Of a stretch of 64,000 bases of DNA, positions 1-8,138 are shown piece after piece. The stretch is taken from NCBI GenBank assembly GCA_021154325.1, contig JAJKIR010000206.1, positions 1-64,000 on the forward strand, written 5' to 3'. Position 1 is the first letter of the stretch. Every line of letters begins with the position of its first letter. The translations under genes and the position numbers were made by a program. Below the pieces are notes generated by a model. That model ran no database searches and was not told the DNA's origin. It was given only the letters and a program-made list of their open reading frames with translations. This DNA comes from Gemmatimonas sp. (GTDB lineage: Bacteria; Gemmatimonadota; Gemmatimonadetes; Gemmatimonadales; Gemmatimonadaceae).

Positions 1-2
1 AG

Positions 3-1001
3 ACGGCCGCGCAGGAAGTTCAGGATGCCGTACGCGCTCTGCAAAAGCAGAACGTCCGCGGGATTGTGCTCGACTTCCGCGGCAATCCCGGTGGTATCCT
101 CGATCAGAGCCTCGCGATCAGCAATCTGTTCCTCAAGGATGGTCAGGAGATCGCCTCGATCCGCGCACGGAACGGTGAGACACAGCCGTATGTGGCGCGC
201 GGCAATCCGTCCCTGCCGACTACGCCACTCGTCGTTCTCACGGACGAGTACACGGCCTCCGCGTCCGAGATCGTCGCGGGCGCGCTCCAGGATCACGACC
301 GCGCCCTCATCCTTGGCCAGACGAGCTTCGGCAAAGGCCTCGTGCAGTCGGTCTTCAATCTCGACGGCGGCTACGCGCTGAAGCTGACCACCGCCAAGTG
401 GTATACGCCGAGCGGCCGGTCCATTCAGAAGGAGCGGAAGTTCGAGAACGGCCACTTCGTGGAGACACCGCCCGATACCACCGCCGAGACGGAGAGCGTC
501 AAGAAGAACCGTCCCGCCTACAAGTCCGACGTGGGTCGGGTCGTGTATGGCGGCGGCGGCATCACGCCCGACGTCATCGTGGCAGACGACACCCTAACGA
601 CTGCGGAGCAGCGGCTCGCCAAGGCCCTGGCCGCCAAGCAGCAGGACTTCTACACGACCTACTACGATTACTCCCTCGAGTTGTCCAAGAAGGCCGATAA
701 GGACTTCAAGGTACCGGCCGACTGGCGCGATGAGCTCCTGCGCCGTCTCCAGGCGAAGGGTGTGACGGTCGACCGCAAGGACTGGGATGCATCGGCCAGG
801 TACGTCGATCGTTTGCTCGAGCAGCGCGTTGCGCGGTTCGCCTTCGGCGATTCTGCGGCAAAGCGTCGCGACCTGCCTTACGATGCCCCGTTACGAAAAG
901 CGATCGAGCTCCTCGACAAGGGCACGACGCAAAAGGAGCTCTTCGCTCTGGCCTCGACCGAGGCGGGACGGATGCCCACGGCCCAGGCCAAGCGGCAGTA
1001 G
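3..1001 (+). CDS. S41 family C-terminal processing peptidase, 5'-truncated by window edge
   Basis: C-terminal part of a tail-specific (Ctp/Prc-type) serine peptidase, a family that trims or degrades envelope proteins from their C-termini. The frame is open from base 3, so the real start lies upstream; the ORF track begins at an internal GTG (66). Visible motifs are the S41 core LDFRGNPGG, then TASASE with the nucleophile serine, and SFGKG with the general-base lysine 25 residues after it: an intact Ser-Lys dyad. About 200 charged residues follow the protease core, as in many bacterial Ctp proteins. Any signal peptide and PDZ domain would be outside the window. The next gene starts 26 bp downstream on the same strand. 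Confidence 0.93.
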   Translation, partial: TAAQEVQDAVRALQKQNVRGIVLDFRGNPGGILDQSLAISNLFLKDGQEIASIRARNGETQPYVARGNPSLPTTPLVVLTDEYTASASEIVAGALQDHDRALILGQTSFGKGLVQSVFNLDGGYALKLTTAKWYTPSGRSIQKERKFENGHFVETPPDTTAETESVKKNRPAYKSDVGRVVYGGGGITPDVIVADDTLTTAEQRLAKALAAKQQDFYTTYYDYSLELSKKADKDFKVPADWRDELLRRLQAKGVTVDRKDWDASARYVDRLLEQRVARFAFGDSAAKRRDLPYDAPLRKAIELLDKGTTQKELFALASTEAGRMPTAQAKRQ

Positions 1002-1027
1002 GCGCCGAGACATTCTAGATTCGGGGC

Positions 1028-2131
1028 ATGCATCGTTTCTCGCCCCCTTTGATCGCCCGATCCACCACGGCCGTCGCTCTCTTCGGAGCGGCGGCCGTTC
1101 TCCTATTCGGCTGCGCGAGCAATCGGCGCGAGCTCTCGGTTAATGAGGTGGCCACCGAGGGCCTGCAGCCGCCGGGCATGCCCGAACGCCACCTGCGGAA
1201 CATCCGCCAGCTCACCTTCGGCGGTCAGAACGCGGAATCGTATTTCAGCCACGACGGCAAGCGCCTGATTTTTCAATCGACGCGCGACGGTCGCGGCTGC
1301 GATCAGCAGTTCATCATGGACGTCGACGGATCCAACGTACATCGAATCTCGAACGGGGCCGGGAAGACGACCTGCGGCTACTTCTTTGGCGGCGACGACC
1401 GCGTGTTCTTCGCCTCCACTCAGGCCGCCGACACCGCGTGTCCGCCTCGACCCGATCCCTCGAAGGGCTACGTCTGGGGTCTCGATCCGTACGACATATA
1501 CACGGCAAACCCTGACGGCTCCGAGCTCCGCCGCCTAACGAGCTACGGCGTTTACACCGCCGAGGGAACGCTGTCGCCCGACGGGACGACGATCGTGTTC
1601 ACCTCTCTCAAGGACGGAGACCTCGACATCTATACGATGCGAGTGGATGGCTCGAACGTCCGCCGCCTCACCAACACCCCGGGCTACGACGGAGGTCCCT
1701 TCTTCTCACCCGACGGGAAGCAGATCGTCTATCGCGCGTGGCACCCGACGGACACCGCCCTTACCAATTATCGCGCTCTCCTCGACCAACGGCTGGTCCG
1801 CCCGAATCGCATGGAGATCTGGGTCATGAATGCCGACGGCTCCGATCAACACCAGATCACCAACCTCGGCGGGGCCAATTTCGCGCCGTATTTCACTCCC
1901 GACGGAAAGCGCATCATCTTCTCGTCGAATTACAAGAATCCTCACAGCCGCAACTTCGATCTGTTCCTCGTGAATGCCGACGGCACGGGACTCGAGCAGG
2001 TGACGAGGGATCCGGAATTCGACGGCTTCCCGATGTTCAGCCCGAATGGGAAACAGCTCGTCTGGGCGGCCAATCGCGTGGGAAAGTCGATCGAGCAGCT
2101 CGACATCTACATCGCTGACTGGCTGCCGTGA
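1028..2131 (+). CDS. TolB-like beta-propeller lipoprotein
   Basis: 367 residues. The N-terminus has Arg residues, a hydrophobic stretch and a lipobox LFGC (Cys about residue 29), so it is probably a lipoprotein. The rest consists of repeated PD40/TolB-type blades, recognisable by recurring phrases such as SHDGKRLIFQS, SPDGTTIVFTS, SPDGKQIVYRA and TPDGKRIIFSS, each followed by D-ID/DxDG turns: a six- or so-bladed propeller typical of TolB and of periplasmic proteins annotated as TolB-like. No catalytic residues can be named. It follows the S41 protease by 26 bp and may share its transcript. It is not next to tolA/tolR/pal, so a Tol-Pal role is not supported by context. Confidence 0.85.
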   Translation: MHRFSPPLIARSTTAVALFGAAAVLLFGCASNRRELSVNEVATEGLQPPGMPERHLRNIRQLTFGGQNAESYFSHDGKRLIFQSTRDGRGCDQQFIMDVDGSNVHRISNGAGKTTCGYFFGGDDRVFFASTQAADTACPPRPDPSKGYVWGLDPYDIYTANPDGSELRRLTSYGVYTAEGTLSPDGTTIVFTSLKDGDLDIYTMRVDGSNVRRLTNTPGYDGGPFFSPDGKQIVYRAWHPTDTALTNYRALLDQRLVRPNRMEIWVMNADGSDQHQITNLGGANFAPYFTPDGKRIIFSSNYKNPHSRNFDLFLVNADGTGLEQVTRDPEFDGFPMFSPNGKQLVWAANRVGKSIEQLDIYIADWLP

Positions 2132-2145
2132 TGGTGGTCGATGCT

Positions 2146-2235
2146 GGTGAATGGTGAATGGTGATTGGTGGCTGGTTGGTGAGGCCACCAGCCACCAATC
2201 ACCAACTACCAATCACCGCCCACCGACCACCAGCC
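2146..2235. repeat. Fold-back heptad repeat between convergent genes
   Basis: A 7-nt periodic, strand-skewed repeat. On the plus strand it starts as GGTGAAT, GGTGAAT, GGTGATT, GGTGGCT. After the centre the same type of unit (GGTNGNT-like) continues on the minus strand. The middle forms a perfect 17-bp inverted repeat, GGTGATTGGTGGCTGGT at 2160-2176 and its complement at 2187-2203, with a 10-nt loop. It lies between the stop of the TolB-like gene (2131) and the stop of the MBL gene (2213), and the last codons of the MBL protein (LVVGGR) are written in repeat units. The stem could act as a bidirectional terminator. Confidence 0.8.
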
Positions 2236-3217
2236 GGCGCGTCTCGCCGTGCTGGAGCAGCCAGAGCCTGTCGCTGTTGTACCCCGCCTCGCTCCAGAGC
2301 CGCGACGTCCACTCAGGCGGTTCCTGCATCGCTTCGTCCGTGAGTCTGAAGGTGCCCCAGTGAATCGGCAGCATCGCGAGCTCACCCGCGCGACTGCCCG
2401 TCAACTCGGCGTAGGCGCGCAACGCTTCGGGAGGATTCATGTGCACTGTCTTCATGAACCAGCGAGGCTCGTATGCGCCAACTGGCAGCATCGAGAGATC
2501 GAAGGGGCCGTACCGCTTCCCGATCGCTGCGAATTCCGGGTGATAGGCAGTATCGCCGGCGAAGAAGGCGCGACGACCTTCAGCGGCTATCGCCCATGAG
2601 CACCAGAGCGTGCGGCCGCGGTCCCATAAGCCGCGCGCGCTGAAATGCTGCGCGGGCGTACTCGCAACTGTCACCACGCCCCCCGCCGTGGGAAGCTCCA
2701 CCGTCTCCCACCAGTCGACCTCTCGTACTCGATCGACGCCCCAGCTCCGGAGAAGACCCAACAACCCCAAGGGCACCACCCAGTCGATTTTCGGCATCCG
2801 CCGCGCCAATGTGCGCACCGAAGCACGATCGAGATGATCGTAGTGATTGTGGGAGATCAGCACGACGTCGAGCACCGGCAGTGCATCGAATGAGACGGCG
2901 GGGGGGACGAAGCGCCGAGGGCCCGCGAATGACACCGGTGACGCGCGATCACTCCACATCGGGTCCGTGAGAACGTTGATCGCGCCGAGTTGCAGGAGTA
3001 CGGTCGAATGACCGACCCACGTCGCGCTCAATTCCCCGCTGGGCGCGCGCCCTCGAAACGTCGGCTGTGCGATCGGAAAGCTTCCTGGTGCAGGATCTGG
3101 CGGGAGCGCTTGTCGTCGGCGCTCCAACGACCACTTGATCACGTCGCGTAGTCCACGCGGCTCGGCGTCCGGCCAGGGATTGCGGTAGCCGTGATCGGTG
3201 TGATGAGCCGCCGTCAA
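2213..3217 (-). CDS. MBL-fold metallohydrolase (NAPE-PLD/UlaG-like)
   Basis: 334 residues. Contains the metallo-beta-lactamase metal motif HxHxDH as SHNHYDHLD (about residue 125), a second ligand region FFAGDTAYHPEF and a C-terminal histidine in PIHWGTF. Upstream of the motif is LTDPMWSDRASP, the strand typical of the L-ascorbate lactonase (UlaG) and N-acyl-phosphatidylethanolamine phospholipase D type of MBL proteins. A bacterial phospholipase-D-like or lactonase role is plausible, but the substrate is not decidable from sequence. Start ATG overlaps the stop of the upstream aldo/keto reductase by 4 bp (ATGA), so the two are probably translationally coupled. The C-terminal six codons run into the heptad repeat. 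Confidence 0.88.
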   Translation of the reverse strand: MTAAHHTDHGYRNPWPDAEPRGLRDVIKWSLERRRQALPPDPAPGSFPIAQPTFRGRAPSGELSATWVGHSTVLLQLGAINVLTDPMWSDRASPVSFAGPRRFVPPAVSFDALPVLDVVLISHNHYDHLDRASVRTLARRMPKIDWVVPLGLLGLLRSWGVDRVREVDWWETVELPTAGGVVTVASTPAQHFSARGLWDRGRTLWCSWAIAAEGRRAFFAGDTAYHPEFAAIGKRYGPFDLSMLPVGAYEPRWFMKTVHMNPPEALRAYAELTGSRAGELAMLPIHWGTFRLTDEAMQEPPEWTSRLWSEAGYNSDRLWLLQHGETRRLVVGGR

Positions 3218-4371
3218 GGTCGGGCTGATCTCTCCGCCGGTTCCGCGCTCTCGAGATTCTCCGTCAGATGCGGAATGCTTCTCATCCCCACGAGGGCAGT
3301 CGTGATGCCGGGAAGCGACCGGACAAACGAAAGTGCGCGTTGCGCGTCGGTGCGCTGCGACGGAAAGAGCTCGCGCATCGATGAGGGAAGATCATGGGTG
3401 AGCTGCGCCTGCATCAACGACGCGCTGGCCACCACTGACAGCCCCAGTGCGACCGCGGCATCGAGCGCTGGGACGAGCGTGTCGGTCTTGCCCACTCGTT
3501 GCGTTTCGAGACGAATGGCCTCTGGCATCCCGAGATTGATCGGCATCTGCACCGCGCGAAGGTGATGTCTTTCGCCGGCGATCTCCCGCGCGAGCGTCAC
3601 GAGCTCCTGAAGTGACAGATGACCCTTGCTCGTCGGCGGCACGCGAAGCCCGGTCCACGTCGCGCATCCGTATCCTCGAATGTCACCGCGCGACACGGCG
3701 TCCTCGAGTACCATGAATGCAGCCCGCAGCCGCTCGCGCACGGAGGCGTGCGTCATCGCCGCCAGCTGCTGCTCCGGGTTGTGCAAGTAATAAAGATCGA
3801 TCGTATCGAGGCCGAGATTCTTTCGGCTGCGCGCGATTGAATAACGAAGAAATGACGGTGCCAGGGAGTGGCCGCCACTCACCACGTCGTCCGGAGTGAG
3901 GATGCCGGTGTCGAAGAACTCCCGCTTGAGATAGACCCGGTATTCCTCGCGCGACTCCGGTGGATGATCGCTGAGCGGCAGGTATCCGCCCTTTGTGCAG
4001 ACGAGGATCGCGTCACGCGGCGTTCCGTTCGTGATGCTTCGCTGAACGGCACGGCCAACGGCGCGCTCGGATCGCTGGCAGCGATAGTTGATCGCCGTGT
4101 CGATAAGATTGACGCCTTCATCGATGGCCGCGGCGATCGCGTCCTCGTACGCCGCGTCGTCCGCCTCCGTGCATTCACCGAGATACGTTCCCGTACCGAT
4201 CGACGCCACCGTAGAGCCACCGAGTGCGCTGCGGTAGAAATCAGCCGCATACCGTTGCGCGAATCTCGCCGCATACGCCGCGGATGCGCTCCCTTCGATT
4301 GCCGCCGGAATTTCACCCTGACCGGACCCGCGTTGTGGTGGCATCGGGCGGGCCGGCGGTCGCTTAGGCAT
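3214..4371 (-). CDS. Aldo/keto reductase family oxidoreductase
   Basis: 385 residues. The barrel begins near residue 50 with IGTGTYLGE, followed by GVNLIDTAINYRCQRSE, which holds the AKR catalytic Asp and Tyr; ILVCTKGGY supplies the conserved Lys strand and LDTIDLYYLHNPEQQL the usual barrel strand. The C-terminal cofactor region (GITTALVGMRS) fits NAD(P)H binding. The protein is longer than a typical 320-residue AKR: about 35 extra N-terminal residues and an insertion around residues 130-160. It is the first gene of a two-gene unit with the MBL hydrolase (4-bp overlap). Substrate unknown. Confidence 0.88.
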   Translation of the reverse strand: MPKRPPARPMPPQRGSGQGEIPAAIEGSASAAYAARFAQRYAADFYRSALGGSTVASIGTGTYLGECTEADDAAYEDAIAAAIDEGVNLIDTAINYRCQRSERAVGRAVQRSITNGTPRDAILVCTKGGYLPLSDHPPESREEYRVYLKREFFDTGILTPDDVVSGGHSLAPSFLRYSIARSRKNLGLDTIDLYYLHNPEQQLAAMTHASVRERLRAAFMVLEDAVSRGDIRGYGCATWTGLRVPPTSKGHLSLQELVTLAREIAGERHHLRAVQMPINLGMPEAIRLETQRVGKTDTLVPALDAAVALGLSVVASASLMQAQLTHDLPSSMRELFPSQRTDAQRALSFVRSLPGITTALVGMRSIPHLTENLESAEPAERSARP

Positions 4372-4660
4372 AGAGGCCCACCTTACCGGCGTCGGAGGTA
4401 GCCAGCAAGGCCTAGACGCACGCGGCCTTTCGGCCAGGGTTTACGGAAAAGGCCACGACTCGTCCCTGACCATGGTGGAAGGAAGCTCGGTGCATCGGTA
4501 GTGTGACCGGCCCCACAGGTTTAGATTTAAGGTTCGCCCTGGACTGTCAGGCGATCGGACCGTCGGTCAGATCGATGTGTCTGGGCCTTTAGTTTCTTCG
4601 CGCGACTTTGCAGGGCAGTGATCGCGCGATCTCGAGTTTACCCGTACGTCGGAGTTTGGG

Positions 4661-5455
4661 ATGCCAGGGTTCGGAGATTTGGCGAGTAGATGGTGGATGC
4701 CGGTTCTTTTCATCATTATCGCCGGCCACATCACCAATGTCTGCGTGACGCTCTTTCTCCATCGGGCGCAGACACATCGCGGGGTACGGCTTCATTATCT
4801 CGCGGCGCTTCCGATGCGCCTCTGGCTCTGGCTCACGACAGCAATCGTTACGAAGGAATGGGTCGCTTGCCATCGCAAGCACCACGCGTTCGCTGATCGT
4901 GAGGGAGACCCGCATAGCCCCCTCCTCGAGGGCCTCCGCAACATCCTCCTCAAGGGCGCGTTCTATTACCGCAAGGCGGTCCGGCAGCCTGGGATGCTCG
5001 AGAAGTACGGCAAGGGAACACCGAACGATTGGCTCGAGCGGCATCTTCTCTCGCGACTCAACTGGCTGGGCATTCTCGTAATGCTCGCGATCGACATCTA
5101 CCTCTTCGGCTTCTTCGTTGGCCCACTCGTGTGGGGCATTCAGATGCTCTGGATCCCCTTCTGGGCTGCTGGCGTCGTGAACGGAATCGGTCACGCCCTC
5201 GGCTACCGAAACTTCCAGGTCAAGGACGAGAGCCGGAACATCACGCCGATCGCGATCTGGCTCGGTGGTGAGGAGCTTCACAACAATCACCACGCAGATC
5301 CAAAGTCGGCGCGCTTCGCTGCCAGGTGGTTCGAGTTCGACATCGGCTGGATCTACATCCGGCTGCTCCAGTTCTTCCGACTGGCCAAGGTCGAGTACGC
5401 GCGGGGCAGTGCCCGGCGCCAGGACGCCGAGGCGCAGCTCGAGCCCGTGAGCTAA
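4661..5455 (+). CDS. Acyl-CoA/acyl-lipid fatty acid desaturase
   Basis: 264 residues, membrane di-iron desaturase. The three histidine boxes are clear: HRAQTH (about residue 32), HRKHH (about 72) and HNNHH (about 208), with hydrophobic segments between them (residues 12-34, 45-65, 128-170). Such enzymes insert a cis double bond in membrane fatty acids, probably delta-9, using O2 and reduced ferredoxin or cytochrome. At 264 residues it is somewhat short of the 300+ usual for DesC/OLE1 types but has all metal-binding boxes. The opposite-strand ORF 4589-5458 of similar length is a shadow. The 289-bp leader upstream holds small hairpins but no ORF. A strong terminator follows the stop. Confidence 0.92.
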   Translation: MPGFGDLASRWWMPVLFIIIAGHITNVCVTLFLHRAQTHRGVRLHYLAALPMRLWLWLTTAIVTKEWVACHRKHHAFADREGDPHSPLLEGLRNILLKGAFYYRKAVRQPGMLEKYGKGTPNDWLERHLLSRLNWLGILVMLAIDIYLFGFFVGPLVWGIQMLWIPFWAAGVVNGIGHALGYRNFQVKDESRNITPIAIWLGGEELHNNHHADPKSARFAARWFEFDIGWIYIRLLQFFRLAKVEYARGSARRQDAEAQLEPVS

Positions 5456-5477
5456 CACTGGTCTCCAGCTTCAATTC

Positions 5478-5508
5478 GCCGGCCGCAGTCGCGGCCGGCT
5501 CTTTTTTT
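5478..5508 (+). terminator. Rho-independent terminator after desaturase gene
   Basis: 9-bp GC stem GCCGGCCGC / GCGGCCGGC with a 4-nt loop (AGTC), followed directly by a run of seven T. It lies 22 bp after the desaturase stop. The ORF-track start of the next gene (TTG at 5507) falls in this T-run, which argues for a later start. Confidence 0.9.
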
Positions 5509-5569
5509 GGGCTCGAGGGGCGTCATGCGCGGCGAGTTAGTTTTCCCCTGGAGCCAGCACGAGTGCTTT

Positions 5570-5848
5570 ATGCCAGACGTGACATGCAGTCGGTGTGGTC
5601 AAACGAGAGCCGGATTCGAGCGCCCGCCATTTCCCGGGGCGATCGGTGCGCGTGTGCAGACTGAGATCTGTCAGGACTGTTGGAGCCAGTGGACTCGCCA
5701 ACAGATGATGCTCATCAATCACTACGGTCTGAACCTGATGGACCCCCAAGCGCGGAGCTTCCTGACGAAGAACATGGAGGCGTTTCTCTTCAAGACCGGT
5801 GGCGAAGAGGACGTCGACACCACCAAGAAGGGAACGATCACATGGTGA
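5570..5848 (+). CDS. YggX-like Fe(II)-trafficking / oxidative damage protection protein
   Basis: 92 residues from the ATG at 5570. Matches the YggX family (Fe2+ trafficking, protection of Fe-S clusters): conserved run with FPGAIGARVQTEICQDCW, QMMLINHYGLNLMDP and the C-terminal LTKNMEAFLF. E. coli YggX is 91 residues, which supports this start. An upstream in-frame ATG at 5525 has a better Shine-Dalgarno (GAGGGG) and would add 15 residues, so the start is not certain. An N-terminal CxxC (CSRC) plus a further Cys (ICQDC) is a difference from E. coli YggX, which has a single conserved Cys. The 3' end overlaps the next gene by 7 bp. Confidence 0.85.
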   Translation: MPDVTCSRCGQTRAGFERPPFPGAIGARVQTEICQDCWSQWTRQQMMLINHYGLNLMDPQARSFLTKNMEAFLFKTGGEEDVDTTKKGTITW

Positions 5849-7806
5849 GAGCGGCCGGCCCGGAACTTCGCGCGAAACGCAGTCCCTCTCCATCTTCCCG
5901 CGCTGGGAATACGCGCGGCAACATATGCCTGGCGCTCGCGATGATGGCTTGCGCCGCGCCGAAGAGCACCCAGGCGCCAGCGCCTCCTCCGTCGCCGATC
6001 ATTGCGGCCCCGGCTCCCCAACCGCGCTTCGCTTCCTGGACCGACTCAGTACTCGCTTCTCTTTCACCACGAGATCGAGCGGCGCAACTCGTGTGGCCGA
6101 TGGTCTTCGGCGACTTTGCTCCGGCCACGAGCGCAGGATGGGCTCGCGCGCGGGGTTATGTGTCGACGGACCACGTCGGCGGTCTCATCATGTCCGTCGG
6201 CGGCCCGATCGAGATTGGCGAGAAGCTCAACGCAATGCAGCGCCTCTCGGCCGTACCACTCATCGTCGGCGCTGACGTCGAGTTCGGCACCGGCTATCGT
6301 GCACGCGGTGGCTATTTCCTGCCTAACGCGATCGATCTCGGCGGTGCCACGGTTTTTCCACCGGAAATGGGAATCGGCGCAAGTCGGGACACGGCGCTCG
6401 CGTACGAGCAGGGGCGAATAACGGCCATCGAAGGACGGGCGATCGGCATTCACATCGCGTTCGCGCCCGTGCTCGATGTCAACAACAATCCCGCCAATCC
6501 CGTCATTGGCGTCCGCTCCTACAGCGAGGATCAACGCCTCGCCGCCGCGCTCGGATCGTCCTTCGTGCGCGGGCTCCAGGAGCATGGGATGATCGCCACC
6601 GGAAAGCACTTCCCCGGCCACGGTGACACCGACCAGAACTCGCATCTCACGCTCCCCACGATCACCGTCTCACGCGCTCGCCTCGATTCCGTAGAGCTGG
6701 TGCCGTTCCGCGCCGCGATCGCCGCCGGACTCGACGCGATCATGACGGCGCATATCGCGCTCCCCGCCATTCTTGGCGACAGCAGCACGCCGGCGACCCT
6801 CTCCTCGCGCGTGATGACCGACCTGCTGCGACACGATCTCGGATTTCGAGGCCTGCTGATTACCGACGCGATGGACATGAACGGCGTGCTGGCGAACGCG
6901 CGCCCTGGTCGGGCCGGGCAGGTTCTCGTGGGTCAGTATGGCACCATCAACAGCATTGGGCTCACGGAGGCCTGCAAGCGCGCAATCGAAGCTGGTGCTG
7001 ACGTGTTGCTCATGCCGACGGATGTGCCCGCGGCAATCGACGCCGTGCTCGCCGGAATTCAGGAAGGCCGCTTCACGGCCGCGCGCGTTGACTCGTCTGT
7101 TCGACGCATCCTCGCGCTCAAGGAGCGCATCGGTCTTCAGCGCGATCGCGAGGTGGCGTTGGATTCGATCCGCGAGGTCGTTGGTGATTCAAACAATCTC
7201 AACATCGCGCGCCGTGCCGCGGAGCAGTCGATCACGCTCGCGAAGGATTCGCTGCGCCTCGTTCCACTCGCCCGTGGCAGCAACGGCGCGCGTATACTCT
7301 CCATCACGATGGCGTCTCGCAGCAATCTCGGCGCTGGCGTCGCGTTCCTTGCCGAGTTGCGCCGCGGCGTCGGCGGTGGCGTACGCATTCGCGACGAGTA
7401 CGTGAACCCCGACGATCCGGGTGCGAATTACGCCCGGCTGCTCGCCGCAGCGGATTCGTCGGATCTCGTGCTCGTTTCGTCCTATCTCGCGCCGAGTTAC
7501 AGTGCTTCCGCCTCGAGTGCGGCGGCACCTGTGATCGACTTCCTCCGCAACCTCGCTCGACGGCGGCCACGCACGGTTCTCATCAACTTCGGGAACCCCT
7601 ATCTCTTTCAGCAGGTACCCGAAATCGGTACGTACCTCATTGCGTGGGGCGGATTCCCAATGTCGCAGCGCGCGGCCGCGGAGGCGCTGGTCGGCATCAA
7701 CGCCATATCGGGACGGCTCCCGATTAGCATTCCTCCATCGCTGTCATTCGGTCGCGGGGAGATGCGCACGCCCGTGCAGCCGGCGACGACGACTAGTCGT
7801 CCGTAG
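5842..7806 (+). CDS. Glycoside hydrolase family 3 (NagZ/BglX-like) lipoprotein
   Basis: 654 residues from the ATG at 5842, which overlaps the YggX stop; the track start at 5680 lies inside YggX and is unlikely. A hydrophobic stretch ends in MMAC, a passable lipobox, followed by a Pro/Ala linker, so it is probably an exported lipoprotein. The GH3 N-terminal domain (residues about 60-390) has the NagZ-type signature GKHFPGHGDT and the nucleophile Asp in LITDAMDM. A C-terminal GH3 alpha/beta domain follows (about 430-650). NagZ enzymes remove beta-N-acetylglucosamine from peptidoglycan fragments; this one has the longer two-domain architecture of secreted family members, so the substrate could also be another beta-glycoside. 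Confidence 0.88.
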   Translation: MVRAAGPELRAKRSPSPSSRAGNTRGNICLALAMMACAAPKSTQAPAPPPSPIIAAPAPQPRFASWTDSVLASLSPRDRAAQLVWPMVFGDFAPATSAGWARARGYVSTDHVGGLIMSVGGPIEIGEKLNAMQRLSAVPLIVGADVEFGTGYRARGGYFLPNAIDLGGATVFPPEMGIGASRDTALAYEQGRITAIEGRAIGIHIAFAPVLDVNNNPANPVIGVRSYSEDQRLAAALGSSFVRGLQEHGMIATGKHFPGHGDTDQNSHLTLPTITVSRARLDSVELVPFRAAIAAGLDAIMTAHIALPAILGDSSTPATLSSRVMTDLLRHDLGFRGLLITDAMDMNGVLANARPGRAGQVLVGQYGTINSIGLTEACKRAIEAGADVLLMPTDVPAAIDAVLAGIQEGRFTAARVDSSVRRILALKERIGLQRDREVALDSIREVVGDSNNLNIARRAAEQSITLAKDSLRLVPLARGSNGARILSITMASRSNLGAGVAFLAELRRGVGGGVRIRDEYVNPDDPGANYARLLAAADSSDLVLVSSYLAPSYSASASSAAAPVIDFLRNLARRRPRTVLINFGNPYLFQQVPEIGTYLIAWGGFPMSQRAAAEALVGINAISGRLPISIPPSLSFGRGEMRTPVQPATTTSRP

Positions 7807-8128
7807 TCTTTCGCTGGCGACGTCCCTGCCACTCGATGAGCGCCCGCGCAAGCGCGGCGTTATCGGCGGCCATTCGATACAGTTCGCCGACTTCGGGCGC
7901 ACGATCATCGCCAGTGAATTCGGCGACGATCGGCGGATGATGGCCGCTCCGCCGATTCTCGTCCGCCCGCCGCTCGACACTCACTCGAATTCGGCCGCGC
8001 TCGGTTGCCGGCGCCGATTCAGAATCATCGAGTGGCTGCGTGACGTCGATTGCCACATATCCGGCGCCGGGCAGCTCGCGCCGATACAACTGCTTCGCAC
8101 GGGGAACGATTTCGCTCGAGGTTTCCAT
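7793..8128 (-). CDS. Small conserved-looking hypothetical protein downstream of ligD
   Basis: 111 residues starting METSSEIVPRAKQLY. The start at 8128 is chosen over the track start (8149) because GAGGAG sits 6 nt upstream and this places the gene 10 bp after the ligD stop, in the same direction. Charged, soluble, no Cys pairs, no membrane segment; the C-terminal half (VGELYRMAADNAALARALIEW) looks helical. I do not recognise the family. Operon position suggests it is co-expressed with the DNA ligase. Its end overlaps the convergent GH3 gene by 14 bp within an inverted repeat. Confidence 0.6.
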   Translation of the reverse strand: METSSEIVPRAKQLYRRELPGAGYVAIDVTQPLDDSESAPATERGRIRVSVERRADENRRSGHHPPIVAEFTGDDRAPEVGELYRMAADNAALARALIEWQGRRQRKTTDD

Positions 8129-8138
8129 CGACAACTCC

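Noticed and set aside
4372-4660. Riboswitch or small RNA in the desaturase leader
   Set aside because: Small hairpins only (for example GGCCTTTCGGCC); no known riboswitch core recognised.
4589-5458. 289-residue minus-strand ORF, longer than the desaturase
   Set aside because: The plus strand carries all three desaturase histidine boxes; the minus ORF is a shadow.
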